This document shows positions 1 through 12,400 of a DNA stretch of 64,000 nucleotides, piece after piece. This DNA is from Gracilariopsis chorda (Eukaryota; Rhodophyta; Florideophyceae; Gracilariales; Gracilariaceae): NCBI GenBank assembly GCA_003194525.1, contig NBIV01000091.1, positions 1 through 64,000 on the forward strand. The letters run 5' to 3'. The translations under genes were made by a program, and so were the position numbers. The notes beneath the pieces are model-generated. The model was not told the origin of the DNA. It made no database searches and saw only the letters and a list, made by a program, of their open reading frames with translations. The stretch's first letter is position 1; the number at the start of each line of letters is the position of its first letter.

Positions 1-334
1 CATGGACGCCGCTTAAAGTTCTACAGCAACGGAGACTTTATGGTTACTCAAGAAGTCAAGGACCATCTTGCATATCAAGCAAACAAATTGCTGACAATTG
101 AGGAGTTCAAGGACATTAGTCGCAACGCCTGCGTTCCGCAACTGCTTGTGAGGTGGAAAGGCTTTACGGAAGATGAGATCGACGGGGTCTCTGTTGACTC
201 ACTCAAGCAAGATGTACCGATACTGTTAAAGGAACATTTGGAAGACCTGCAAACGTCCGGAACCCAGCGTCAGCGGAAAATTGCTCGCAACATTGAATTA
301 CACTAAACAAACGAGTAGTTCGATTATGGGGGAC

Positions 335-641
335 TGTTAACTATTGCGGCAATTCCCCAAAGCGGAAACAGTTGTTTCCAGAAGAAGCACCAAAATTCAA
401 ACTGAAGCAGTTTGAATTGCGTGGTAGTCCACGCAGTGCACACGCAACCTACGCAGTCGTAGGTGCCTTCTAGTGGAAGGCTGCGCGTAGTAGAACTAGA
501 AATAAATAAGCCTGCCTTCGGACAAAGAACTCTGGAGGAAAGGGGCAGAACTCAGAGAGAACTCTGAGCATTTTTGTGCCTGTTCTTCTCGCTATCGCGC
601 TACTCAGAAACACTTCGACTGCGTATGGTATCCGACCAACA
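335..641 (+). repeat. Family A LTR, copy 1
   Basis: 307 bp with TG...CA ends. It holds a TATA-like stretch (aaataaataag) near 500 and two hairpins: CCTACG/CGTAGG and CCTTC/GAAGG. It is almost identical to copy 2, with only two or three length differences. Confidence 0.85.
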
Positions 642-3600
642 AAGCGCTTTGAGACGTCAAATCGTACCGGAACACTACGAGAAGAAGATGTCTACTTACG
701 GATTGGTTAACACGATCCAGGCCCCGAACCTGGGTAAAGAAACGCAACTGGAACTAATTCGTTTTGAGACAAACAATTCAGCCTATGTGGAGCGCGTGAA
801 TGACATCAATGCGGGACGACCAACAAACCAGAGAATCAAAGCTGCCTCAATTCGTCAATGCATCAAAACGAAGCTGTTGCACAGGCCTTTGCATCCTAGG
901 TAGGATCGAAGGCACTTCGAAGGCCGAAGACGCTACCGACGATGCCGTGAAGAACTGGTTTGACTCCCGCCTGGCACACACATCGCGTGACTTAAATGAT
1001 CGCGTGGAAGAAGCGATTTCAAGCGTGACCTATAAGATCTTATGAGAGATCCCGCCGGGACAGCCGAACAGTTTGTGCTTGACGTGATAACCGCACTCGA
1101 CGAGCACAATGCATCCGAGGTAATCACAGAGTGCGACAGGTGCAAGCAGCTAATTGCGAAGCTCGTCAGCAAAGTAGAACCGCCCGAACTAAAGCAACTG
1201 GTTAGAGACCAGATGAGTATGTGGACTGCAGAGCAGAAAGGAAACTGAACGTTCTTTGCCAACACACTCTCAACACTCGCCGAACAGTTTCACGCCGTAC
1301 AGTCAGCTACTTCAAAGCTGAAACGAAAGCACGGACAGAGTCATCAGAGAAATACCCAGAACGGGACCGGGCAAGAGTGCCCAGGAAAGGTTCAGAAGAC
1401 TAACCGTCCCCTCCGAACGTCTTGGAAAGAATGGAGATCCCGCCGACACGAAAGGAAGGAAGCCCAAGGAAACTGGAACAAGCCGTGCCTCAACACCGAG
1501 GAATGCGATGGCATCCACCCCATAAGCAAGTGTCCAGTCACCTCTAAGGAGAAACGGCGGGAACTTTTGGACCGATTCTTCGGAAACAAGAAGAAAACAG
1601 GGAAGAAAGCGAACTTTTCTTCCGTTCGTTCCCTTTCACGAACAATTCCCGAATGAAGACGAAGGCAGGTACTCAGTATTACTCAACGACGTGGAGGAAG
1701 TCGCCTTGGGAGATTCAGGGCCGACTATTCTGCAATATCATCGGCGGTATTTGCAGTAATCCGGGAGAAGCATCCTGACACGCCCTACCAGAGACTGGAG
1801 AAGCCAATGATACTGGAGCCCGCATTCCGAGACCATACAAACATGCGTAATTCGACAGCTGCGGGAAAGACGCAGCTATCACTTTCGATTATCTTGCCGA
1901 ACACTGGCCTTCCGTCCGCATTCGAGAAGTAGACTTTTTGATTGCAGATGACGACATGGCAGAAGTGCTGCTAGGAAGACCGCTTCTGAAGGCGATCGGA
2001 TTCAATCTAAGAATGAGCCTTCGGAACGTTGGCGCGGAAAACCAACGGTATGTCAGAGAGAGAGCTGAAGTCAGACACTGCTCGGTTTTCTAGACAACCT
2101 TCAAGGGACTGAGCTACAACGAAGCAGATGATGATCCGATTAGAACTTCCCGAGTGCCCGCAAGCAGGATTCCGGATTGACACAGACGAAACGATTCAGG
2201 AAGCAGTACCGAAGGCCGTTGAAAACGCCAGAGCCAACGGAATGTCACCGACAGGCACCAAAGAATTGAAATCCTTATTGGAAAGCCATCGGGACTGCTT
2301 TTGCGGCAAAATGGGTCCCGATCCCCTTGCAAAGGTACAACCGCTGACCGTGCAGCTTAAACCTAACGCCAAGCCTTCCGATGCGCCCAGTGCCGCTACG
2401 CCCCAAACCAAAGAGTTTTCATCCAACACACAATACGGCAGCTAGAGAAAATCGGCTCTGTATATAAGAACCCGGGCGCTCGTTGGGCAAGTCCAGCACT
2501 AGCTGTACCGAAGCCGGGCACGGAAAAGCTACGTTTTAAAGTGGATCTTCGTGGAACCAATGCCAGGACACTTCCGCTGCAGTCAGCGATGCCACATCTG
2601 GAACCCCTTCTCCAGAACTGCAGTGAGAGCGAATGCTATGCGAACATCGATTTCACCACGGATAAGGGCAAATTCCTCTAGACCCTACTGCGCAAGAAAT
2701 CATGTCCATACAAACCCCAGATGGAGGTTACTCACCAACACGAACTTTGCAGGGAGGAATGGATTCTGGGAATCATTTCCAGTCTGTCACTAGCGAACAC
2801 TTTGCCGGAAAGGTACAGCGATGAATACAGTGGCTTGACCACTTTCTCATGTACGCAAAAACGGAGGAGAAGCTACTAGAAGACATTAAGGCTTTTTCTA
2901 TCTGTCTGTCGCGAGATTGGTTTCAAAGTCAACCCGGCCAAATCTTGTTTTTTTCTGCAAGGAAGTGAAGTTCTGCGGAAAAATCATATCGCGAGAAGGA
3001 GTCCGTTTCGACCCTCGGAACCTTGAAGCACTGTTGACCATGCGAAAGCTTCAGATGGGTAGCGAACTACAGCAGTTAATGTGCGCCGCAAAGTGGATGC
3101 GATCCTCTATTCCGAACTACTCACAGATAGTTCAGCCGCTTCATGACCTACTCGAAGACGCGTATAAGCAAGCCGGTAAGCGAACCAAAAAGGTGGTGGA
3201 GAAGATTCGCATTAGCAACTCTTGGCGGCATACACATACCACAGCATTCAACCAAATAATCTCCCAGCTAGCTGCCGCAACTAAGCTCTCGCTCCCTAAG
3301 GAAGGGTACAGAACTTGCTTCTTCACCGACGCCTCGGATTTTCATTGGTCTGCCATCCTAACGCAGTCGCCTGAGGCGGAAGAACGCAAATCAGTCGAAA
3401 ACCAAAAGCACGAGCCAATTTGTTTCTTGTCTGGTTCCTTCAGAGGTTCTTCGGAAAGATGGAGCGTCCCCGAGAAGGAAGGGTTTGCTATAGTCGAAGC
3501 GATGTGCAGAATGGACTATCTCGCAGCTAGCAGAACGACCTCAATCTAAACCGACCATGCCAACCTCGTATACATATACGACCCATACGGTCAGAACCCG

Positions 3601-5338
3601 GGGATCGCGCGACATGCAGCAAACAAGCTCATGCGATGGGCCCTCAAGCTGAGCGCATTCCGCTACATCATCGAGCACGTCTCGGGAGAGAAGAACGTCT
3701 AGGCGGAGATGCTCTCCAGATGGGCGATAGAGCCGAAGAAAACGGTACAGTCCTCTAATGTAGGACGAGTCAGCGCACTCATGGTCGCCCCGACCAATCC
3801 AGGGATCAACGAAGAATTCGATTGGCCATCGAAGAAAGAAATCATCGCGTCACAGAATATGCACTTCACACAAGCTCCAAAGAATCTCTTGAAGCAAAAG
3901 AAGCCTTGAAAATTCGTTTCAGGCCAGATATGGATTCCCGAACCGGACAAGCTGCTGCGCCTACGAACGCTTATTGCCACACATACCGGAAGAGGTGGCC
4001 ACAGAGCATTCGACCCTACGCTAGCATCCGTCTCGGAACACTTTCGTTCGAAGAACATTCGCGAAGAAACCAAGCAGTTTGTATCATCCTGCTTTCACTG
4101 CATTGCAACAGAGTCTGGTTCAACTGTACCCAGACCCCTCGGCCACACGATGCATGCAAGCAAGCAAAACGAGATAATCCATTTCGTCTACTGTTTCATG
4201 AAACGCGGAGAGAGAGACTTTCTGTACATCCTAATCGTAAAGGACGATTTGTCGGGATACGTTTGGCTAAATCCTACGTCAAAGGCTGACGCAGAGAACA
4301 CAGCAGAGGTACTATTGGACTGGTTTGCATCCTTCAGTGTGCCGAAACGTTGGATATCCGACAAAGGAAGCCATTTCAAGAATCAGCTAGTGAAGCAGGT
4401 TGCCGAAGCACTGAAAGCTAATCACCATTTCATACTCCCGTATTGCCCATGGACTAATGGATCTGTGGAAGTAGTGTGCAAAAAGTTACTGAGAACGACA
4501 AGGGCGATATTTTCTGAGTTTCAAATGCCGCAAAAGGCCTGGCCGTCAATCCTTCCTCTAGTCCAGTCTGCCCTGAACAATTCACCTACGCGTAGACTGA
4601 ACGGCAAATGCCCTCTCACGATTTTCACTGTATTACCACGGGACTCACCACTTTCTGCCATCGTCAGGGATCATGCAGTTGTGAAGACGAAATGTGCTGA
4701 GAAAGCGCAACGGGAAGCCGTAATCGAAACCGAGAAGCTGCACGAATCACTCGTGCAACTCCACAAAGCATGCGCTAGCGGCGCAGACAAGCGCAGAAAG
4801 GCCTGCGTTGACTCCCAAAATTGCAAAACAGAAATCCGAAGCATCAACTTCTCAAAGGGAGATTTTGTCCTTCGAGGTGTCTTGCAGAAGTACGTTGATT
4901 CAAAACTCAATCTGAAATGGTATGGGCCTTTTAGAGTTACACTCTGCAGAGACAACTACGACTTTCAAGTAGAGGACTTGCTATCAGCAAAAATGGAATG
5001 CGTTCATGGACGCCGCTTAAAGTTCTACAGCAACGGAGACTTTATGGTTACTCAAGAAGTCAAGGACCATCTTGCATATCAAGCAAACAAATTGCTGACA
5101 ATTGAGGAGTTCAAGGACATTAGTCGCAACGCCTGCGTTCCGCAACTGCTTGTGAGGTGGAAAGGCTTTACGGAAGATGAGATCGACGGGGTCTCTGTTG
5201 ACTCACTCAAGCAAGATGTACCGATACTGTTAAAGGAACATTTGGAAGACCTGCAAACGTCCGGAACCCAGCGTCAGCGGAAAATTGCTCGCAACATTGA
5301 ATTACACTAAACAAACGAGTAGTTCGATTATGGGGGAC
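642..5338 (+). mobile_element. Family A Ty3 interior, copy A (broken)
   Basis: Gag-like protein region around 688-1600, protease around 1700-2000, reverse transcriptase about 2380-3010, RNase H about 3290-3550, integrase about 3940-4990, chromodomain-like tail about 5140-5240. It carries more single-base length differences than copy B, mostly in short runs, which could be recent decay or sequence error. It is a fossil that looks unable to make a full polyprotein. Confidence 0.85.
4150..5310 (+). pseudogene. Family A integrase core plus chromodomain-like tail (copy A fragment)
   Basis: A 386-codon open stretch. It holds the middle and C-terminal part of a Ty3-type integrase: a first catalytic aspartate in KDDLSGYVWL, the second in WISDKGSHFKNQ, and the glutamate in the NGSVEVVCKKLLR helix. 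The tail LLVRWKGFTEDE resembles a chromodomain, the module that steers Ty3 chromoviruses to modified chromatin. The N-terminal integrase part lies upstream in another frame. Identical in sense to 9158-10318. Confidence 0.8.
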
Positions 5339-5646
5339 TGTTAACTATTGCGGCAATTCCCCAAAGCGGAAACAGTTGTTTCCAGAAGAAGCACCAAAAT
5401 TCAAACTGAAGCAGTTTGAATTGCGTGGTAGTCCACGCAGTGCACACGCAACCTACGCAGTCGTAGGTGCCTTCTAGTGGAAGGCTGCGCGTAGTAGAAC
5501 TAGAAAATAAATAAGCCTGCCTTCGGACAAAGAACTCTGGAGGAAAGGGCAGAACTCAGAGAGAACTCTGAGCATTTTTGTGCCTGTTCTTCTCGCCTAT
5601 CGCGCTACTCAGAAACACTTCGACTGCGTATGGTATCCGACCAACA
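5339..5646 (+). repeat. Family A LTR, copy 2
   Basis: 308 bp, TGTTAAC...ACCAACA. It is shared between the two tandem units, as expected after LTR-LTR recombination. Confidence 0.85.
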
Positions 5647-5692
5647 AAGCGCTTTGAGACGTCAAATCGTACCGGAACACTACGAGAAGAAG

Positions 5693-6253
5693 ATGTCTAC
5701 TTACGGATTGGTTAACACGATCCAGGCCCCGAACCTGGGTAAAGAAACGCAACTGGAACTAATTCGTTTTGAGACAAACAATTCAGCCTATGTGGAGCGC
5801 GTGAATGACATCAATGCGGGACGACCAACAAACCAGAGAATCAAAGCTGCCTCAATTCGTCAATGCATCAAAACGAAGCTGTTGCACAGCCTTTGCATCC
5901 TAGGTAGGATCGAAGGCACTTCGAAGGCCGAAGACGCTACCGACGATGCCGTGAAGAACTGGTTTGACTTCCGCCTGGCACACACATCGCGTGACTTAAA
6001 TGATCGCGTGGAAGAAGCGATTTCAAGCGTGACCTATAAGATCTTATTGAGAGATCCCGCCGGGACAGCCGAACAGTTTGTGCTTGACGTGATAACCGCA
6101 CTCGACGAGCACAATGCATCCGAGGTAATCACAGAGTGCGACAGGTGCAAGCAGCTAATTGCGAAGCTCGTCAGCAAAGTAGAACCGCCCGAACTAAAGC
6201 AACTGGTTAGAGACCAGATGAGTATGTGGACTGCAGAGCAGAAAGGAAACTGA
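5693..6253 (+). pseudogene. Family A Gag fragment
   Basis: An open stretch read from ATG 5693, encoding a helical Gag-type protein. It is clearly related to the Gag of the young element at 48499-54008: both have ...GLV/GVV..IQ(A)P...L at the start and D.ITALDEHNASE near residue 145-155. Gag forms the virus-like particle around the element RNA. A partial second copy lies at about 688-1248. Confidence 0.7.
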
Positions 6254-9157
6254 ACGTTCTTTGCCAACACACTCTCAACACTCGCCGAACAGTTTCACGC
6301 CGTACAGTCAGCTACTTCAAAGCTGAAACGAAAGCACGGACAGAGTCATCAGAGAAATACCCAGAACGGGACCGGGCAAGAGTGCCCAGGAAAGGTTCAG
6401 AAGACTAACCGTCCCCTCCGCGAACGTCTTGGAAAGAATGGAGATCCCGCCGACACGAAAGGGAAGGAAGCCCAAGGAAACTGGAACAAGCCGTGCCTCA
6501 ACACCGAGGAATGCGATGGCATCCACCCCATAAGCAAGTGTCCAGTCACCTCTAAGGAGAAACGGCGGGAACTTTGGACCGATTCTTCGGAAACAAGAAG
6601 AAAACAGGGAAGAAAGCGAACTTTTCTTCCGTTCGTTCCCTTTCACGAACAATCCCGAATGAAGACGAAGGCAGGTACTCAGTATTACTCAACGACGTGG
6701 AGGAAGTCGCCTTGGGAGATTCAGGGGCCGACTATTCTGCAATATCATCGGCGGTATTTGCAGTAATCCGGGAGAAGCATCCTGACACGCCCTACCAGAG
6801 ACTGGAGAAGCCAATGATACTGGAGCCCGCATTCCGAGACCATACAAACATGCGTAATTCGACAGCTGCGGGAAAGACGCAGCTATCACTTTCGATTATC
6901 TTGCCGAACACTGGCCTTCCCGTCCGCATTCGAGAAGTAGACTTTTTGATTGCAGATGACGACATGGCAGAAGTGCTGCTAGGAAGACCGCTTCTGAAGG
7001 CGATCGGATTCAATCTAAGAATGAGCCTTCGGAACGTTGGCGCGGAAACCAACGGTATGTCAGAGAGAGAGCTGAAGTCAGACACTGCTCGGTTTTCCTA
7101 GACAACCTTCAAGGGACTGAGCTACAACGAAGCAGATGATGATCCGATAGAACTTCCCGAGTGCCCGCAAGCAGGATTCCGGATTGACACAGACGAAACG
7201 ATTCAGGAAGCAGTACCGAAGGCCGTTGAAAACGCCAGAGCCAACGGAATGTCACCGACAGGCACCAAAGAATTGAAATCCTTATTGGAAAGCCATCGGG
7301 ACTGCTTTTGCGGCAAAATGGGTCCCGATCCCCTTGCAAAGGTACAACCGCTGACCGTGCAGCTTAAACCTAACGCCAAGCCCTTCCGATGCGCCCAGTG
7401 CCGCTACGCCCCAAACCAAAGAGTTTTCATCCAACACACAATACGGCAGCTAGAGAAAATCGGCTCTGTATATAAGAACCCGGGCGCTCGTTGGGCAAGT
7501 CCAGCACTAGCTGTACCGAAGCCGGGCACGGAAAAGCTACGTTTTAAAGTGGATCTTCGTGGAACCAATGCCAGGACACTTCCGCTGCAGTCAGCGATGC
7601 CACATCTGGAACCCCTTCTCCAGAACTGCAGTGAGAGCGAATGCTATGCGAACATCGATTTCACCCACGGATAAGGGCAAATTCCTCTAGACCCTACTGC
7701 GCAAGAAATCATGTCCATACAAACCCCAGATGGAGGTTACTCACCAACACGAACTTTGCAGGGAGGAATGGATTCTGGGAATCATTTCCAGTCTGTCACT
7801 AGCGAACACTTTGCCGGAAAGGTACAGCGAATGATACAGTGGCTTGACCACTTTCTCATGTACGCAAAAACGGAGGAGAAGCTACTAGAAGACATTAAGG
7901 CTTTTCTATCTGTCTGTCGCGAGATTGGTTTCAAAGTCAACCCGGCCAAATCTTGTTTTTTTCTGCAAGGAAGTGAAGTTCTGCGGAAAAATCATATCGC
8001 GAGAAGGAGTCCGTTTCGACCCTCGGAACCTTGAAGCACTGTTGACCATGCGAAAGCTTCAGATGGGTAGCGAACTACAGCAGTTAATGTGCGCCGCAAA
8101 GTGGATGCGATCCTCTATTCCGAACTACTCACAGATAGTTCAGCCGCTTCATGACCTACTCGAAGACGCGTATAAGCAAGCCGGTAAGCGAACCAAAAAG
8201 GTGGTGGAGAAGATTCGCATTAGCAACTCTTGGCGGCATACACATACCACAGCATTCAACCAAATAATCTCCCAGCTAGCTGCCGCAACTAAGCTCTCGC
8301 TCCCTAAGGAAGGGTACAGAACTTGCTTCTTCACCGACGCCTCGGATTTTCATTGGTCTGCCATCCTAACGCAGTCGCCTGAGGCGGAAGAACGCAAATC
8401 AGTCGAAAACCAAAAGCACGAGCCAATTTGTTTCTTGTCTGGTTCCTTCAGAGGTTCTTCGGAAAGATGGAGCGTCCCCGAGAAGGAAGGGTTTGCTATA
8501 GTCGAAGCGATGTGCAGAATGGACTATCTCGCAGCTAGCAGAACGACCTCAATCTAAACCGACCATGCCAACCTCGTATACATATACGACCCATACGGTC
8601 AGAACCCGGGGATCGCGCGACATGCAGCAAACAAGCTCATGCGATGGGCCCTCAAGCTGAGCGCATTCCGCTACATCATCGAGCACGTCTCGGGAGAGAA
8701 GAACGTCTAGGCGGAGATGCTCTCCAGATGGGCGATAGAGCCGAAGAAAACGGTACAGTCCTCTAATGTAGGACGAGTCAGCGCACTCATGGTCGCCCCG
8801 ACCAATCCAGGGATCAACGAAGAATTCGATTGGCCATCGAAGAAAGAAATCATCGCGTCACAGAATATGCACTTCACACAAGCTCCAAAGAATCTCTTGA
8901 AGCAAAAGAAGCCTTGAAAATTCGTTTCAGGCCAGATATGGATTCCCGAACCGGACAAGCTGCTGCGCCTACGAACGCTTATTGCCACACATACCGGAAG
9001 AGGTGGCCACAGAGCATTCGACCCTACGCTAGCATCCGTCTCGGAACACTTTCGTTCGAAGAACATTCGCGAAGAAACCAAGCAGTTTGTATCATCCTGC
9101 TTTCACTGCATTGCAACAGAGTCTGGTTCAACTGTACCCAGACCCCTCGGCCACACG

Positions 9158-10318
9158 ATGCATGCAAGCAAGCAAAACGAGATAATCCATTTCGTCTACT
9201 GTTTCATGAAACGCGGAGAGAGAGACTTTCTGTACATCCTAATCGTAAAGGACGATTTGTCGGGATACGTTTGGCTAAATCCTACGTCAAAGGCTGACGC
9301 AGAGAACACAGCAGAGGTACTATTGGACTGGTTTGCATCCTTCAGTGTGCCGAAACGTTGGATATCCGACAAAGGAAGCCATTTCAAGAATCAGCTAGTG
9401 AAGCAGGTTGCCGAAGCACTGAAAGCTAATCACCATTTCATACTCCCGTATTGCCCATGGACTAATGGATCTGTGGAAGTAGTGTGCAAAAAGTTACTGA
9501 GAACGACAAGGGCGATATTTTCTGAGTTTCAAATGCCGCAAAAGGCCTGGCCGTCAATCCTTCCTCTAGTCCAGTCTGCCCTGAACAATTCACCTACGCG
9601 TAGACTGAACGGCAAATGCCCTCTCACGATTTTCACTGTATTACCACGGGACTCACCACTTTCTGCCATCGTCAGGGATCATGCAGTTGTGAAGACGAAA
9701 TGTGCTGAGAAAGCGCAACGGGAAGCCGTAATCGAAACCGAGAAGCTGCACGAATCACTCGTGCAACTCCACAAAGCATGCGCTAGCGGCGCAGACAAGC
9801 GCAGAAAGGCCTGCGTTGACTCCCAAAATTGCAAAACAGAAATCCGAAGCATCAACTTCTCAAAGGGAGATTTTGTCCTTCGAGGTGTCTTGCAGAAGTA
9901 CGTTGATTCAAAACTCAATCTGAAATGGTATGGGCCTTTTAGAGTTACACTCTGCAGAGACAACTACGACTTTCAAGTAGAGGACTTGCTATCAGCAAAA
10001 ATGGAATGCGTTCATGGACGCCGCTTAAAGTTCTACAGCAACGGAGACTTTATGGTTACTCAAGAAGTCAAGGACCATCTTGCATATCAAGCAAACAAAT
10101 TGCTGACAATTGAGGAGTTCAAGGACATTAGTCGCAACGCCTGCGTTCCGCAACTGCTTGTGAGGTGGAAAGGCTTTACGGAAGATGAGATCGACGGGGT
10201 CTCTGTTGACTCACTCAAGCAAGATGTACCGATACTGTTAAAGGAACATTTGGAAGACCTGCAAACGTCCGGAACCCAGCGTCAGCGGAAAATTGCTCGC
10301 AACATTGAATTACACTAA
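9158..10318 (+). pseudogene. Family A integrase core plus chromodomain-like tail (copy B fragment)
   Basis: 386 codons, the same protein fragment as at 4150-5310. Its stop lies 28 bases before the 3' LTR, so this family has no extra gene between pol and the LTR, unlike the two Ty3 elements nested in the copia element. Confidence 0.8.
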
Positions 10319-10346
10319 ACAAACGAGTAGTTCGATTATGGGGGAC

Positions 10347-10654
10347 TGTTAACTATTGCGGCAATTCCCCAAAGCGGAAACAGTTGTTTCCAGAAGAAGC
10401 ACCAAAATTCAAACTGAAGCAGTTTGAATTGCGTGGTAGTCCACGCAGTGCACACGCAACCTACGCAGTCGTAGGTGCCTTCTAGTGGAAGGCTGCGCGT
10501 AGTAGAACTAGAGAATAAATAAGCCTGCCTTCGGAGAAAGAACTCTGGAGGAAGGGCCAGAACTCAGAGAGATCTTTGAGCATTTTTGTGCTTGTTCTTC
10601 TCGCCTATCGCGCTACTCAGAAACACTTCGACCGCGTATCGTATCCGACCAACA
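10347..10654 (+). repeat. Family A LTR, copy 3 (right edge of array)
   Basis: 308 bp. It differs from copies 1 and 2 at about eight sites, more than they differ from each other. The homology stops exactly at ...ccgaccaaca, which fixes the LTR end. The flanking 5 bases are gaggc; the matching left flank is outside the window. Confidence 0.85.
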
Positions 10655-12400
10655 GAGGCGCAGCTCTGCTTAGTGCGGCTGGGTTTCCATGAATACTAGA
10701 CCGAGGGGGTTTGATCTGACAATATGCATAGAATAACCATGCTATTGCAATAGAAGTGGTTTGAAAAAGGTTTTTGGCTGGAATACGTCTTGGAGAGAAG
10801 CTGTTGTCGCCGTTAATAGCAGAATTCATGAGGTCAAGGAGTTCCTGAGAGCGCTGTTGGGCCACAGCCAGGATTTCGGAAGCTGTGTGTTTCGTGAACC
10901 TCTTGAGGTCTTGAGCGTTATAATTCTCTGTCGAGAGTCTCCTGGGAGCTTTTCAAGTCGCGCAGGCAGAATAAGTCAGCCAAGAGCTGTTCTTTCGAGT
11001 GGAAGTGGGGCCAAAGCTTGTGTGAATGCCAAATGGAACAGTTTGAGTAATATCAACACGTGGTTTGGACGAAAACAGAGTGAAGCATAAACCCGGATCT
11101 TTTGTCTTTAGATTTCCGTAAGTCGTAAGAGAGGGTGTAGCTTCGGGTCCGGGTTCTGGAATCGAAGTTGCAGAAGAGGGTTCATTTCGGAGTTTGAATG
11201 AAGAAACGCGAATGTTTCGGATGGGAGTGCGATGGTTGCGAGAGCCATGCCTGAGATATCGACTCGGATGAGGCTGTCATGTTCGGAAATAGAGAGGAAT
11301 AGAATATTAGGATGGATAGAAAAGGTTTCACAGAGGAGTTTTTCGTCTCACCATATAGATAGGGAGCAACGTTTAGGGGTTTTCCGGTAACGTTAAGAGA
11401 AGTTTCAAGCGCTTGTAACGTGTGGAAAGCGCTGCAAAGTAGGTATTCTGAAGTAAGCGCCGTGATTGCATTCATAAAGGTTGCAGAATATTGCGCAAAA
11501 GAAGTACAGCAGTTTGGATCTGTTTATGCTGTTGGGCAGAACTGGAAGTGTTGAGCAGCAAGGAATTCTCGTTATCAAAGCATTATCGGAGAGAGGTTAT
11601 AGGCTTTAACCTGCCATGGGTGGCAATTTGATTTATTGAGATACCGCGAATATCAGCTGCAGTGGCTTTACGAATGCGCGCAGAATGTGGTAAAATTGGC
11701 GTTAGAGACTTGAAAGCTAGGGGCTGCGGACTTGACCTTGGTTTAGTATGTTGCGTACTTGAGTTTTGGGGAAGAGCTTGTTTCGTGGGGGTTCGCGTCT
11801 CTGTATTTCAATACGAAAGTGATAATATCCTTGTCGATGACAGGTGCGAACTGAAAACGCTCTACTTTTCGCGATGTCATTGCATCTGAATTTGTACGAC
11901 TGCTACATGCGGTCCCTCGGATGAAAGCCAATCCTAGCCACGTAGCGCAATTTGAGACATTTCAAGTGCAGAGCTTCTCGTGCTCTAAGGTGTGGTGCAC
12001 ATGACAGCAGAAAGACAACAGCAGATTTCGGTTTTGTTGGTGTGAATAAGAGTCCATGCAAAGGCAAACGTTATCTGCTTGGTTGAGGGGGCCGAAGAAC
12101 AAGATGATTTAGGATGCCTTTAACCCGAATAACACTTTTGTGGGAAACCCAGTTCGTTCTTCTGCCTGAGTATTTTCAAGAGTATCATGCATGTGAGGTT
12201 CGACATGTCCTGTCTTTTTCTAGGTCGTTGATTTTCCATGAAGAGCTCTTGAATGTACGCTGGTAGATGTTAATTAGGCAATAACGAAGCTGGACAGCGT
12301 GCGTTTCTGGATTATAAGAAAGTGGTCAAGGCCGTTGTGTATTTTGCTGGATAGTAGACACATTGACTGTAGAGGCAACCAGTGACTTTTTCTCAAAGAA
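10655..12400 (-). pseudogene. Old coding relic, possible SANT/Myb-like protein of a transposon
   Basis: No long open frame, but the minus strand reads as patches of protein-like sequence. The best patch (11743-11931) contains SRKVERFQFAPVIDKDIITF, which resembles the opening helix of SANT/Myb-like DNA-binding proteins carried by some algal and oomycete transposons (R-F-x-F...D...). Further patches are at 11182-11475 and 10617-10865. Many breaks. The family assignment is a guess; what is visible is only a bias toward coding-like minus-strand sequence. Confidence 0.25.

Larger units (their letters stand above)
5647..10346 (+). mobile_element. Family A Ty3 interior, copy B (broken)
   Basis: Same order of parts as copy A. 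Gag begins at the ATG at 5693 (MSTYGLVNTIQAPN) just inside the LTR; the protease box LGDSGADYSAI lies near 6712; reverse transcriptase about 7380-8000; RNase H about 8300-8560; integrase and chromodomain up to 10318. Several breaks, most shared with copy A, so much of the decay came before the duplication of the unit. Confidence 0.85.
1..10654 (+). mobile_element. Tandem array of a chromodomain-type Ty3 LTR retrotransposon (family A)
   Basis: A unit of about 5.0 kb repeats head to tail. The window opens in the 3' end of one interior (1-334), then LTR, interior (642-5338), LTR, interior (5647-10346), LTR, and unrelated DNA from 10655. The LTRs start TGTTAAC and end ACCAACA, and each is preceded by a G-rich tract (tatgggggac). 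Recognisable parts in order are Gag, aspartic protease, reverse transcriptase, RNase H, integrase and a chromodomain-like tail. The two full interiors are near identical and both broken, with roughly half a dozen or more breaks each. The pattern fits unequal recombination between LTRs; an assembly repeat cannot be excluded. The left end lies outside the window. Confidence 0.9.
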
